The notes under the pieces: generated by a model | Seen by the model: the letters and a program-made list of their open reading frames with translations, nothing else | What the model was told of the DNA's origin: nothing | Database searches by the model: none | Part shown: one piece after another, positions 49,694 to 57,450 of the stretch | How positions within the stretch are numbered: position 1 is the stretch's first letter | Layout: each line of letters opens with the position of its first letter | Program-made: the position numbers and the translations under genes | Source: Nonomuraea sp. PA05 | GTDB taxonomy: Bacteria > Actinomycetota > Actinomycetes > Streptosporangiales > Streptosporangiaceae | DNA: 64,000 nucleotides | Direction of reading: 5' to 3' | Assembly (NCBI RefSeq): GCF_008086045.1 | Contig: NZ_VSEY01000017.1 | Coordinates: 124,001 to 188,000, forward strand

Positions 49694-49766
49694 TACCCCG
49701 TACCGGATTCGAACCGGCGATTTCCCGGGTGAAAGCCGGGTGTCCTGACCGCTGGACGAACGGGGC
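49694..49766 (-). tRNA. tRNA-Glu (anticodon UUC)
   Basis: Acceptor GCCCCGT/ACGGGGT (first pair G-U), D-arm GTCC/GGAC, anticodon stem CCCGG/CCGGG with loop CTTTCAC (anticodon TTC), T-arm GCCGG/CCGGT with TTCGAAT. Discriminator A; CCA not encoded. Only one base separates its 3' end from the tRNA-Arg gene, so they must be processed from one transcript. Confidence 0.9.
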
Positions 49767-49788
49767 ATGCTACGGACGCCGGGCAGGA

Positions 49789-49826
49789 CAAAGAGAAAAG
49801 GCCGCCTGGTGGTCACCTGGCGGCCT
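49789..49826 (-). terminator. Intrinsic terminator of the SDR gene, upstream of the tRNA cluster
   Basis: AGGCCGCC (49799-49806) and GGCGGCCT (49819-49826) form an 8-bp stem extended inside by GGTG/CACC. On the minus strand the stem is followed by TTTTCTCTTTG, the expected U-rich tail. It ends the transcript of the SDR gene (50005-50820) before the tRNA genes. Bases 49827-50004 hold no recognisable gene. Confidence 0.8.
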
Positions 49827-50004
49827 CCGGAATTCTCCTCTTCGGAAATTATCCAGAAGCCGTCCCGAGCAGCGCACAGCAGAGCGCGGGGAGACGTCGT
49901 TCCCGCTCTGTCGCAATGGCTGTGCGAAGCATGGCTGGCCTTTCCTCATCGACCGGAGTTGTCATTCACATTAATGCCCGCCCGCCGGGCGCGCCACTCT
50001 TTAA

Positions 50005-50820
50005 TCAGCCCGCCGCCACGCGGCTGAGCCGTTCCCAGGCGCGATATTGCTCGGTGCGGGCCTGCTCCATCTGCAGCACGATGTCGAAGGAGGCGCTGCC
50101 GACGATCAGCCTTACCGGTGGCTCCGGCAGATCGACCAGCTCCATGATGACGGGCGCGGCGGTGCTCGGGTCGGGGCCGGCCTCGTCGCCCCACATCTCG
50201 GCCAGCTTGGCGCGCAGTTCCGCGTAGGCAGGGTCGGGCTCGGTGGCGACGGTGCCCTTGGTGAACAGGCCGGTGTCGTAGCCGCCCATCTGGAGGATGG
50301 TGACCTTGACGCCGAACGGCGCGATCTCCATGGCCAGGGCCTCGCTGACGGAGTCGAGGGCCGCCTTGCCGGCCGCGTACATGCCGGTCGAGGCGAAGCC
50401 GCCGCCCGCGCCCATCGAGGTGACCTGGAGGAGGTGGCCGGAGCCCTGGGCCCGCAGGTGCGGGACGACGGCTTGCGCGACCCAGACGGCGCCGAAGAAG
50501 TTGACGTCGAAATGGGCTCTGAGCTGCTCCTCCGTGGCCTCCTCGACCATGCCGAACAACATGTTGCCCGCGTTGTTGACCACGACGTCGAGCCTGCCGA
50601 ACGCGGCCACGGCGCGGTCGACCGTCTCGAAGACGGCGGCGCGGTCGGACACGTCGAGCGGCAGTCGTACGAGCTGGCCGGGGTACTTCTGGGCCAGCTC
50701 CTCCAGCGGCTCCACGTTCCGCGACGCGGCCACGACGCGGTCTCCGGCGGCCAGCGCCGCCTGTGTGAACGCCCGTCCGAGGCCTCGCGACGCACCGGTG
50801 ACGAACCATACTCGGGTCAA
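50005..50820 (-). CDS. SDR family oxidoreductase
   Basis: A 271-residue classical short-chain dehydrogenase. Motifs: VTGASRGLGRAFTQAALA near residue 8, DVVVNNAGNMLFG near 78, catalytic Ser in LLQVTSMGAGGG near 132 and the YxxxK motif in GMYAAGKAALDS near 145. The long C-terminal part after residue 180 marks the group often annotated as SDR family oxidoreductase or short-chain dehydrogenase of unknown substrate. It is divergent from a TetR gene with two matching operators and followed by a terminator. Confidence 0.9.
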   Translation of the reverse strand: MTRVWFVTGASRGLGRAFTQAALAAGDRVVAASRNVEPLEELAQKYPGQLVRLPLDVSDRAAVFETVDRAVAAFGRLDVVVNNAGNMLFGMVEEATEEQLRAHFDVNFFGAVWVAQAVVPHLRAQGSGHLLQVTSMGAGGGFASTGMYAAGKAALDSVSEALAMEIAPFGVKVTILQMGGYDTGLFTKGTVATEPDPAYAELRAKLAEMWGDEAGPDPSTAAPVIMELVDLPEPPVRLIVGSASFDIVLQMEQARTEQYRAWERLSRVAAG

Positions 50821-50849
50821 GATTCACTCCTTGTGTCAGTTAGCGAGAC

Positions 50850-50918
50850 GAGACGGCCCGTCTCGCTGATTGCCCCAACTCTGGACCACGCCGACGGCGA
50901 TGTCAAGACGGACCGTCT
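50850..50918. promoter_or_regulatory. Two TetR operators between the SDR and TetR genes
   Basis: GAGACGG-C-CCGTCTC (50850-50864) and AGACGG-A-CCGTCT (50906-50918) are perfect palindromes sharing AGACGGnCCGTCT. One lies 30 bp upstream of the SDR gene, the other 30 bp upstream of the TetR gene, a symmetric layout that should repress both. Confidence 0.8.
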
Positions 50919-50947
50919 CGTCTCGTCGGACTGCTATGCTGCCTCGC

Positions 50948-51544
50948 ATGCCGAAGCACCCCGATCCCGCCCGCCGCAACGAGCGCTCCCGCCAGGCCAT
51001 CCTCGAAGCCGCCCGCGAGCTGGTCTCCGAGGTGGGTTACGCCAAGGTGTCCATCGAGGCCATCGCCGCACGGGCCAGCGTGGGCAAGCAGACGATCTAC
51101 CGCTGGTGGCGCTCCAAGGGGGCGGTGGTCTTCGACGCGTTCCTCGCGCTCAGCGAGGCGGGCGCGGACGGCGACATGGCGCTGCCCGACACCGGCGACA
51201 TCGAGGCCGACCTGAAGCTCGTGATGCGGGCGACGACGGCGGAGTTCGCCGATCCGGCGTTCGAGGCGCCGATCCGGGCGCTCAACACGGAGATCATCAA
51301 CGACCCCGATCTCGCCGCGCAGTACCGGGAACGGCTGGCCGCGCCGGTGGACGAGGCCAAGAAGGCCCGGCTGCGCAGCGCGCAGCGGGCCGGTCAGATC
51401 GCCGCCGACGCCGATCTCGACCTGGCTCTGGAGATCCTGTACGCGCCCCTCTACCAGCGCTGGCTGCACCGCTCGGGCCCGCTGACCCCGGAGTACGCCG
51501 ACGCGCTGGTGGACCTCTTCCTCAAGGCCCTCCGCCCGGCCTGA
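50948..51544 (+). CDS. TetR family transcriptional regulator
   Basis: A 198-residue repressor opening MPKHPDPARRNERSRQAILE, followed by AARELVSEVGYAKVSIEAIA, ARASVGKQTIYRWWRSKGAV. The HTH core (VGKQTIYRWWRSK) is clear. The C-terminal domain belongs to the TetR_C_16-type group (DPAFEAPIRALNTEIINDPD, LAAQYRERLAAPVDEAK). Its ATG at 50948 is preferred to the long upstream frame because that crosses both operators. It should repress the divergent SDR gene and itself via the AGACGGnCCGTCT palindromes. Confidence 0.9.
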   Translation: MPKHPDPARRNERSRQAILEAARELVSEVGYAKVSIEAIAARASVGKQTIYRWWRSKGAVVFDAFLALSEAGADGDMALPDTGDIEADLKLVMRATTAEFADPAFEAPIRALNTEIINDPDLAAQYRERLAAPVDEAKKARLRSAQRAGQIAADADLDLALEILYAPLYQRWLHRSGPLTPEYADALVDLFLKALRPA

Positions 51545-51572
51545 CGTCCACTTCGACCTGCGCGCCCCCGAT

Positions 51573-51603
51573 TTGACGTTGACGCCGCGTCAACGTCTTA
51601 ACT
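51573..51603 (+). promoter_or_regulatory. MerR-type promoter with a 19-bp spacer, leaderless
   Basis: TTGACG (51573-51578), a 19-bp spacer and TTAACT (51598-51603) form the over-long spacing characteristic of MerR-controlled promoters. The dyad GACGTTGACG-CCG-CGTCAACGTC (51575-51597) fills the spacer. The -10 ends six bases before the ATG at 51610, so the transcript is probably leaderless. Confidence 0.8.
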
Positions 51604-51609
51604 GGGTGC

Positions 51610-52374
51610 ATGCGGATCGGAGAGCTGGCCGCGCTGCTCGGGGTCTCCACCCGGACCGTGCGCTACTACCACCACCAGGGCGTGCTGCCGGAGCCGCCGC
51701 GCCTGACCAACGGCTACCGCGAGTACGGCATGCGCGACGCCGTCGCCCTGGCCCGCGTCCGCCGCCTGGTCGAGCTGGGATTGAGCCTGGACGAGGCCCG
51801 CGACGTCATCGCCGAGGACCGCTCCAGGGACCTGCCCGAGATCCTCGCCGAGATCGACGCGGACCTCGCCGCGCAGGAGCAGGAGATCGGCCGCCGCCGG
51901 GCCCGCCTGGCGCAGGTGCTGGCCCGCGCCGAGGACGGGACGCTCGGCCCCGACGACACCGCCTCGCCCGACCTGGTGGCCTTCCTGCGAGTGGTGGACG
52001 TGCCGGCGTCCAGGAGCGCCGCCTGGGACCGCGACCTGCTGGTGCTGGTGGACAGCACGTCGGCGGCGGACAACCGGGAGCGGACGCTGGCCATGCTCGA
52101 CACACTGGCGGCCGACCCCGCGACGGCGGCGCGTGGCCAGGAGTTCTACCGCCGGCTGGACGAGCTGGCCGACGCCGAGCCCGGCGACCCCCGCGTGGAT
52201 CCGCTGGCCGCCGAGCTGGCGGACTACAGCGTGGAGCACGTGCTGCACGGCATGCGGCCGGGCCCCGACTGGGACCCGGCGCAACTGGAGCCCTTCCTGG
52301 AAGGGCTGGCCCCGGCGCAGGCGGAGGTCGTGCGCCGCGCCACCCACCTCATCGCGACCAGAAAACTGCAATAG
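51610..52374 (+). CDS. MerR family transcriptional regulator
   Basis: A 254-residue regulator. Residues 1-70 are the MerR winged helix: MRIGELAALLGVSTRTVRYY, HHQGVLPEPPRLTNGYREYG, then ARVRRLVELGLSLDEARDVI. Residues 75-112 form the dimerisation coiled coil. The C-terminal 140 residues are helical and rich in Asp/Glu/Leu, a large effector domain of unknown ligand. The promoter overlaps a dyad typical of MerR autoregulation. The stop lies inside an inverted repeat that belongs to the next gene's control region. Confidence 0.9.
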   Translation: MRIGELAALLGVSTRTVRYYHHQGVLPEPPRLTNGYREYGMRDAVALARVRRLVELGLSLDEARDVIAEDRSRDLPEILAEIDADLAAQEQEIGRRRARLAQVLARAEDGTLGPDDTASPDLVAFLRVVDVPASRSAAWDRDLLVLVDSTSAADNRERTLAMLDTLAADPATAARGQEFYRRLDELADAEPGDPRVDPLAAELADYSVEHVLHGMRPGPDWDPAQLEPFLEGLAPAQAEVVRRATHLIATRKLQ

Positions 52375-52390
52375 ACTCCAAAATTGCAGT
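52365..52390. promoter_or_regulatory. Inverted repeat at the MerR stop, probable TetR operator
   Basis: ACTGCAAT (52365-52372) and ATTGCAGT (52383-52390) are perfect 8-bp arms around a 10-bp spacer, 13 bp before the TetR GTG. The left arm contains the end of the MerR coding sequence. It is the only AT-rich stretch there, so the TetR promoter must overlap it. Confidence 0.65.
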
Positions 52391-52403
52391 ACAGTTCACC
52401 TTC

Positions 52404-53042
52404 GTGAGTGAAGGACTGCGCGAGCGCAAGAAGCGGCAGACCAGGCAGCGCATCTCCGAGGTGGCGATCGGCCTGTTCGTCGAGCGCGGCTTCGACAACG
52501 TCACGATCGCCGAGGTCGCCGCCGCCGCCGAGGTGTCGGTGAACACCGTCTACAACTACTTCCAGGCCAAGGAGGACCTGGTGCTGCCGCCCGAGGAGGC
52601 CTCGCCGCAGCGCCTGGCCGACATCGTGCGCGAGCGCGCCCCCGGCGAGTCGGCGGCGGGCGCGGTGCTGACCCGGCTGCGCCAGGAGGTACGCGGGCGC
52701 GAGCGCCGGGTGGGCCTGACGGCCGGGTTCGGGCGGGTGCTGGAGATGATGCGGGCGGCCCCCACGCTCACCGCCCGGCTGGAGTCGCTCGGCCACCAGA
52801 TGACCGACGCGCTGGCCGGGCTGCTGGCCGAGGAGAGCGGCGCGGCCCCCGGAGATCCGCTGCCGCGCGTGGTGGCCTGGCACATCGGCTGCCTGCACGC
52901 GCTGGTGCTGGCCGAGATCGGCCGGCGCACGGCGGCGGGGGAACGGCCCGAGGAGATCGCGCGGGCGGTGCTGGAGCTGCTGGACGCGGCCGAAAGCGTG
53001 CTGGGTGAGCGGGTCCTGGCCTATGGCGTGCGAGAGGAGTAA
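52404..53042 (+). CDS. TetR family transcriptional regulator
   Basis: A 212-residue regulator with the canonical start SEGLRERKKRQTRQRISEVA, followed by IGLFVERGFDNVTIAEVAAA and AEVSVNTVYNYFQAKEDLVL, the HTH recognition helix being VSVNTVYNYF. The C-terminal domain is a 4-5 helix ligand domain of an unassigned TetR sub-group. GTG 52404 begins the conserved N-terminus and is supported by the operator position upstream; the promoter there suggests a very short leader. It is followed after 3 bases by the DUF6204 gene, so they share a transcript. Confidence 0.88.
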   Translation: MSEGLRERKKRQTRQRISEVAIGLFVERGFDNVTIAEVAAAAEVSVNTVYNYFQAKEDLVLPPEEASPQRLADIVRERAPGESAAGAVLTRLRQEVRGRERRVGLTAGFGRVLEMMRAAPTLTARLESLGHQMTDALAGLLAEESGAAPGDPLPRVVAWHIGCLHALVLAEIGRRTAAGERPEEIARAVLELLDAAESVLGERVLAYGVREE

Positions 53043-53045
53043 AGG

Positions 53046-53324
53046 GTGTTCAGGGTGACGATCAGGGGCAAGTTCAACGGGCTCGACGAGCAAGGCAGGG
53101 CCGCCGTACTGGCGGCGTCGGGAGCCGCGTACACCGAGGCCGGGACGTTCACGCACGACGCGACCGTGTCGGTGTTCACCTTCCGCTGCCAGGTGCCGGT
53201 CGACGGCGACGAGGACGACGCGGGTCTCGGCGCGATGGCGGCCCTGGAGGCGTACCAAGTGCCGTACGAGATCCTGAAGCTCGCGGTGACCGACATGCGA
53301 GACATCAAAATTCGCCGCAAATAG
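53046..53324 (+). CDS. DUF6204 family protein
   Basis: A 92-residue small soluble protein beginning FRVTIRGKFNGLDEQGRAAV, with AAYTEAGTFTHDATVSVFTF near the centre, the recognisable DUF6204 pattern. The alternating strands suggest a single compact alpha/beta domain; the family has no known function. The GTG start lies three bases after the TetR stop, with AGGAGTAAAGG upstream. A strong hairpin lies just downstream, so the TetR-DUF6204 transcript may end there. Confidence 0.75.
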   Translation: MFRVTIRGKFNGLDEQGRAAVLAASGAAYTEAGTFTHDATVSVFTFRCQVPVDGDEDDAGLGAMAALEAYQVPYEILKLAVTDMRDIKIRRK

Positions 53325-53334
53325 GGGTGAAACT

Positions 53335-53378
53335 ATCTGATCGGTCCGGACAGGTACGGGATGTCGGACCGATCAGAT
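53335..53378. repeat. 14-bp perfect inverted repeat before the sigma factor gene
   Basis: ATCTGATCGGTCCG (53335-53348) and CGGACCGATCAGAT (53365-53378) are perfect arms around 16 bases, part of which (ACA/TGT) could extend the stem. The right arm covers the first two bases of a possible start codon (53377). It could terminate the upstream transcript or control the sigma gene; there is no U-run. Confidence 0.75.
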
Positions 53379-53391
53379 GGAAGAAGGCAAC

Positions 53392-53946
53392 GTGCACCAC
53401 CATGACCGGAAGCAGCGCTTCGAGGTGATCTACGTTGCCCACTACGCCGACATCCTCGCCTACATCCGGCGCCGCACGACCTCCCCGGAGGACGCCGCCG
53501 ACGCGCTCGCCGAGACGTTCACCACCGCCTGGCGCCGCCTGGACGACCTCCCGCAGGGGCCGGACGCGCGCCTGTGGCTGTTCGGCGTGGCCCGGCGCGT
53601 GCTGGCCAACGGCCGGCGCGCCGAGTCGCGGCGCGGCGAGCTGGTGGAGCGGCTCGGGCGGCAGCTCGCCGTGTGGGCGGAGCACACCGAGGTCCGCGAG
53701 GACCTGGCGGACGTGCGGGAGGCGTTCGCGCGGCTGAGCCCCGACGATCGGGAGGTCCTCGCGCTGGCCGGCTGGGAGGGGCTGGGATCCGACGAGATCG
53801 CCACCGTGCTGGGCTGCTCGCGCCCCAACGCCAGGCTGCGGCTGCACCGGGCCCGCAAACGGCTGGCCAAGCACCTGGACGCGGCCGGCATCGACCTGGC
53901 CCGCATCGGCCTGCGTGCCGTCGCCATGACGAGGGGGATCCTGTGA
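53392..53946 (+). CDS. ECF-type RNA polymerase sigma factor
   Basis: A 184-residue extracytoplasmic-function sigma factor. Region 2: FEVIYVAHYADILAYIRRRT, SPEDAADALAETFTTAWRRL. Region 4: SPDDREVLALAGWEGLGSDE, IATVLGCSRPNARLRLHRAR. ATG 53377 and GTG 53392 are in frame; the GTG follows AGAAGG and leaves the hairpin intact, so it is preferred. The stop overlaps the next gene by one base, and that gene encodes a single-pass membrane protein typical of the sigma partner found in actinobacterial ECF pairs. The signal is unknown. Confidence 0.9.
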   Translation: MHHHDRKQRFEVIYVAHYADILAYIRRRTTSPEDAADALAETFTTAWRRLDDLPQGPDARLWLFGVARRVLANGRRAESRRGELVERLGRQLAVWAEHTEVREDLADVREAFARLSPDDREVLALAGWEGLGSDEIATVLGCSRPNARLRLHRARKRLAKHLDAAGIDLARIGLRAVAMTRGIL

Positions 53947-54839
53947 TGCACAAGATCGACCGGCTGGTGGCCGGCATCGCGCCCGATCCGGGCCCCGGCA
54001 CGACGCCGATCGCCAGGGAGCTGCTGGAGGAGATCGTCTCCGTCCCGGTCCCCGAGCGCCGCCGCAGGTGGCAGGCGCTGCCCCGGCCGCGCAGGTGGGC
54101 CGCCGTGCCGGTGCTGGCCCTGCTGACGGCCCTGCTGACGGCACTGCTGTCCGTCGGCGTCGCCCAGGCGCCCGCCTCCGCCGCGCTGGACATCGAGGTG
54201 GTCGACGACCACTACGTGATCACCGTCAAGGACCTGATGGCAGAGCCCGGGGTCTACCAGCGCGAGCTGCGGGCCAGAGGCCTGGACATCACGCTCGACC
54301 TGGCGCCGACCTCCGCCGGCCTGACGGGCCGGATCATCGTCATGCACGACATGGAACGGCTGATGTCCGGCCAGATGGTGCCGGACGACGGGCCGATCAC
54401 CACGATCGACGCCCCTGGCGACTGCGAGCGGTTCGCCGGCTGCCCCATCGGGGTGAAGGTGCCGGTCGACTTCGACAAGAAGGCCGAGATCACGCTCGGC
54501 AGGCGGGCCCTGCCCGGCGAGCGGTACAAGCTGCCGCCCGGCATCGCCCTGCCCGGCGAGCCGCTGCACTGCGTGGACTTCGTCAACGAGAGCGTCACCG
54601 AGGTCTCGGCCCTGCTGCGCGAGCGCGGCGTCACGCCCTCGTACACCGCCTTCGGCCAGCCCTCGGGCTTCGCGCCGCCCGGCGACTGGTTCGTGCACGA
54701 CGGCGTCATGAGCGCGGACGGCCAGGCGCTCCTGCTGGTCGCCGCCGATCCCGCCACCCGGCGCGAGCCGGAGCCCACCACCCGGCGCGAGCCGGAGCCC
54801 GCCGCCGGGCGTGAGCCGGCGACGGCGCCCGGCTGCTGA
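53946..54839 (+). CDS. Membrane-anchored sigma-partner protein (CU044_5270-like)
   Basis: A 297-residue protein with a cytoplasmic N-terminus (residues 1-50, HKIDRLVAGIAPDPGPGTTP), a single membrane helix (AVPVLALLTALLTALLSVGV, about 53-75) and an exported C-terminal part with strands (ALDIEVVDDHYVITVKDLM, ITLDLAPTSAGLTGR) and two cysteines (CERFAGC). This matches the actinobacterial companion of ECF sigma factors, presumed anti-sigma or sensor. The tail has Pro/Glu/Arg repeats (RREPEP). It is coupled to the sigma gene (overlap of one base). No zinc-binding HxxxCxxC motif is seen. Confidence 0.75.
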   Translation: MHKIDRLVAGIAPDPGPGTTPIARELLEEIVSVPVPERRRRWQALPRPRRWAAVPVLALLTALLTALLSVGVAQAPASAALDIEVVDDHYVITVKDLMAEPGVYQRELRARGLDITLDLAPTSAGLTGRIIVMHDMERLMSGQMVPDDGPITTIDAPGDCERFAGCPIGVKVPVDFDKKAEITLGRRALPGERYKLPPGIALPGEPLHCVDFVNESVTEVSALLRERGVTPSYTAFGQPSGFAPPGDWFVHDGVMSADGQALLLVAADPATRREPEPTTRREPEPAAGREPATAPGC

Positions 54840-54937
54840 TCCCGGCCCTGCGCCGGCGCGGAGCCGGGGTCCCGCTGCTGATCCCGGCCCCGCACTGACA
54901 CTTCCTTTCCCCTTCACCGCCATGCGCCGTCCTCGGC

Positions 54938-56344
54938 ATGCGCGGACCTCAGTCATGCCCCGAGATCGGATTTCGCGTGCTCACCGACACCCGCGTGGCG
55001 CTGCCCGCGCAGCCCCGCCTCGACGGTCACCGCCTCTTCACCGTGCTGCTGGCCCTGGCCGCCGCGCTGCGCGTGGTGACGATGCTCGGCTACCGCCCCG
55101 TCACGCTCTACTGGTACGACTCCTTCACCTACCTCGACACCGCCGTGCACCCGGCCCCGTCGGCGACGTTCCACCCCATCGGCTACCCGCTGCTGCTGCG
55201 CGCGCTGCTGCCGTTCCACAGCGTGGAGCTGGTCGCGGCCGTCCAGCACGCCATCGGCCTGGCCACCGGGCTGCTGCTCTACGCGGTGCTGCGCCGCAGG
55301 TCGGCGCCCGGCTGGGTGGCGGCCCTGGCGACGGTGCCGCTGCTGTTCGACGCCTCGTTCCTGCGCCTGGAGCACGGCGTGCTGTCCGACACGCAGTTCA
55401 TCTTCCTGGTCGTGGCCGGGCTGGCGGTGCTGCTGTGGTCGCCGAAGCTGTCCGTGCGCGCCGCCGCAGGGGCGGGCCTGCTGTTCGCAGCGGCGGCGCT
55501 GACCAGGACGATCGCGCTGCCGCTGCTGCTGCTCGTGGTGCTGGCGCTGGCGGTACGGCGGGTGGGGTGGCGGCGCCTGGCCGCGCTGGTCGTGGCCGCC
55601 GCGCTGCCGCTGACCGGCTACGCCGCCTGGTACGCCGCCCACCACGGCCGGTTCGCGATCAGCGGCGCCGACGGGGTGGCCCTGTGGGCGCGCACGATGA
55701 CGTTCGCCGACTGCGCCCGCATCCAGCCGCCGCCCGAGCTGGCGCGCCTGTGCCCGAACGGGACGGAGGTGGACGCCGCCTCCGAGTACGTCTGGGCGCC
55801 GGGCGCCTCGCTCAACCTGCTGCCAGGGGGCCGTTTCGCGCACAACGACCTCGCCCGCTCGTTCGCGATCGAGGCGATCCTCGCCCAGCCGCTGGACTAC
55901 CTGGCCGACGTCGTCCGCGACACCGCCATCGCCTTCTCCTGGACGCCGATCCCGCACCCCGACCGCACCACCCCGGCGTTCGGCTTCGCCGGCGGCCACT
56001 GGGAGCTGCCCGAACAACCGCTGATCGACAAGGTGAAACAGGAGTACGACCCGGACATTCGCGGCCTGTCGTCGGTGTCCCCGTACGCGGACTTCCTCAT
56101 CGCCTACCAGTACGCCGCCTACCTGCGCGGCCCGTTCCTCGGTCTGATCCTCCTGCTGGGCGCGTACGCCGCGGTGCGGCGGCCCGGCGTGGCGCTGCTG
56201 CCGTGGGCCGTGGCGGCCGGGCTGCTGGCCGGCCCGGTCGCGGTGCTGGACTTCGACCACCGGTACGTGCTGCCCGTCATCCCGGTCGCCTGCCTGGCCG
56301 CCGCCCTCGCCCATCCCAGATGTGGGATATCATCCCGAATGTGA
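54938..56344 (+). CDS. Membrane glycosyltransferase (GT39/ArnT-like)
   Basis: A 468-residue polytopic protein with about ten membrane helices. The first loop contains TLYWYDSFTYLDTAVHPAPS, with the Asp (D-S) typical of the first extracellular loop of GT-C glycosyltransferases such as GT39 and ArnT, which use lipid-linked sugars. The C-terminal loop has SSVSPYADFLIAYQYAAYLR. Acceptor and sugar are unknown. ATG 54938 is the first start; GTG 54977 (VLTDTRVALPAQ) is an alternative with a more typical N-terminus. The gap of 98 bases upstream is GC-rich and holds a short repeat but no operator. Its stop overlaps the XRE gene. Confidence 0.8.
   Translation: MRGPQSCPEIGFRVLTDTRVALPAQPRLDGHRLFTVLLALAAALRVVTMLGYRPVTLYWYDSFTYLDTAVHPAPSATFHPIGYPLLLRALLPFHSVELVAAVQHAIGLATGLLLYAVLRRRSAPGWVAALATVPLLFDASFLRLEHGVLSDTQFIFLVVAGLAVLLWSPKLSVRAAAGAGLLFAAAALTRTIALPLLLLVVLALAVRRVGWRRLAALVVAAALPLTGYAAWYAAHHGRFAISGADGVALWARTMTFADCARIQPPPELARLCPNGTEVDAASEYVWAPGASLNLLPGGRFAHNDLARSFAIEAILAQPLDYLADVVRDTAIAFSWTPIPHPDRTTPAFGFAGGHWELPEQPLIDKVKQEYDPDIRGLSSVSPYADFLIAYQYAAYLRGPFLGLILLLGAYAAVRRPGVALLPWAVAAGLLAGPVAVLDFDHRYVLPVIPVACLAAALAHPRCGISSRM
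56313..56336. promoter_or_regulatory. Three alternating ATCCC/GGGAT half-sites, XRE operator
   Basis: ATCCCA (56313-56318), TGGGAT (56323-56328) and ATCCC (56332-56336) form two overlapping palindromes, ATCCCA-N4-TGGGAT and GGGAT-ATC-ATCCC, inside the end of the glycosyltransferase gene and 5 bp before the XRE GTG. The AT-rich position suggests the XRE promoter and autoregulation. Confidence 0.65.
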
Positions 56345-56898
56345 GAGATGTGGACGCGAGGCTCGCCGACCGCCTCGCCGAACTGCGCGTCGAGCGGGGA
56401 TGGCCGCTGGAGGAGCTGGCGCACCGCTCGGGCATCAGCCGCTCGACGCTGTCCAGACTGGAGCGCGGCGAGATCAGCCCGACCGCCGCCCTGCTGGGCA
56501 AGCTGTGCGAAGTGTACGGGCGGACGATGTCCCGGCTGCTGGCCGAGGTCGAGGAGGAGCCGCCGCAGGTCGTGACCGCCGGGGCGCAGCCGGTGTGGCG
56601 GGACGAGGACTCGGGGTTCGTGCGCCGCTCGCTCTCCCCGCCGCACCCGGGGCTGCGCGGCGAGGTCGTCGAGGCGACGCTGCGGCCGGGCGCCGACATC
56701 TCCTACGACGCGCCGCCCGTACCAGGTCTTGAGCAGCACATCTGGGCGCTCGAGGGGGCGGTGGAGATCACCGCGAACGGCCGCACGCACCTGCTGGAGG
56801 CGGGCGACTGCCTGCGCTTCCGCCTGTGGGGCGCCTCCCGCTTCCGCTGCCCAGGCCCTCTTGAGGCCCGTTACGCGATCTTCATAGTCCTGCCGTGA
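56341..56898 (+). CDS. XRE family regulator with C-terminal cupin
   Basis: A 185-residue regulator. HTH residues 8-65: LADRLAELRVERGWPLEELA, HRSGISRSTLSRLERGEISP, TAALLGKLCEVYGRTMSRLL. A cupin-like beta-barrel fills residues 105-185: HIWALEGAVEITANGRTHLL and EAGDCLRFRLWGASRFRCPG. This is the XRE-cupin architecture that responds to small metabolites. GTG 56341 (VRDVDARLADRLAEL) overlaps the upstream stop by four bases. It is co-translated with the GNAT gene downstream, which is the likely controlled enzyme. Confidence 0.88.
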   Translation: MRDVDARLADRLAELRVERGWPLEELAHRSGISRSTLSRLERGEISPTAALLGKLCEVYGRTMSRLLAEVEEEPPQVVTAGAQPVWRDEDSGFVRRSLSPPHPGLRGEVVEATLRPGADISYDAPPVPGLEQHIWALEGAVEITANGRTHLLEAGDCLRFRLWGASRFRCPGPLEARYAIFIVLP

Positions 56899-56909
56899 GA
56901 AGGGATCAC

Positions 56910-57434
56910 ATGCGCACCATCGCCCGCCTGTCCGCCGAGGAGTTCGAGCACAGCGTGAAGGAGCTGGCGGACCTGCTGGTCGACGCCGTGGACGACGGCG
57001 CCTCGCTGGGGTTCGTGACCCCGTTCCGCCACGAGGCCGCGGCGGCGTGGTGGCGGGCGCAGGCACCGTCGGTGGCCGCGGGCGGCCAGCTCGTGTGGGT
57101 GTGCCGGGTGGACGGCGTCCTGGCCGGCACCGTCAGCCTGATCCCGGCCGTCAAGGCCAACTCCCGGCACCGCGCCGAGGTCGTCAAGCTGATGGTGCAC
57201 CGCGACGCGCGCGGCCAGGGCCTGTCGCGCGCCCTGCTGGCCACGGCCGAGCAGGCCGCCCTCGACGCCGGAGTCAGCCTGCTGATGCTGGACACCGAGA
57301 CGGGCAGCACCGCCGAGCACGTCTACCTGTCCGGCGGCTGGACGCGTTTCGGCATCGTCCCCGACTACGCCGCCTCACCTGACGGCACCCTGCGCGAGTG
57401 CAGCTTCTTCTTCAAGCGGCTGGCGGACAGCTAG
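56910..57434 (+). CDS. GNAT family N-acetyltransferase
   Basis: A 174-residue acetyltransferase. Strand beta-4 and loop: AEVVKLMVHRDARGQGLSRA with Q-G-L after R-G; the C-terminal motif is SLLMLDTETGSTAEHVYLSG and GWTRFGIVPDYA, the pattern of the phosphinothricin/toxin-resistance-like actinobacterial GNATs (ETGSxAExxY). The GTG at 56895 overlaps the regulator stop, but the ATG at 56910 follows AGAAGGG at the right distance and is preferred. The pair with XRE-cupin suggests regulation by its own substrate. Confidence 0.85.
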   Translation: MRTIARLSAEEFEHSVKELADLLVDAVDDGASLGFVTPFRHEAAAAWWRAQAPSVAAGGQLVWVCRVDGVLAGTVSLIPAVKANSRHRAEVVKLMVHRDARGQGLSRALLATAEQAALDAGVSLLMLDTETGSTAEHVYLSGGWTRFGIVPDYAASPDGTLRECSFFFKRLADS

Positions 57435-57450
57435 GCGCGTGCGCTGCGCG

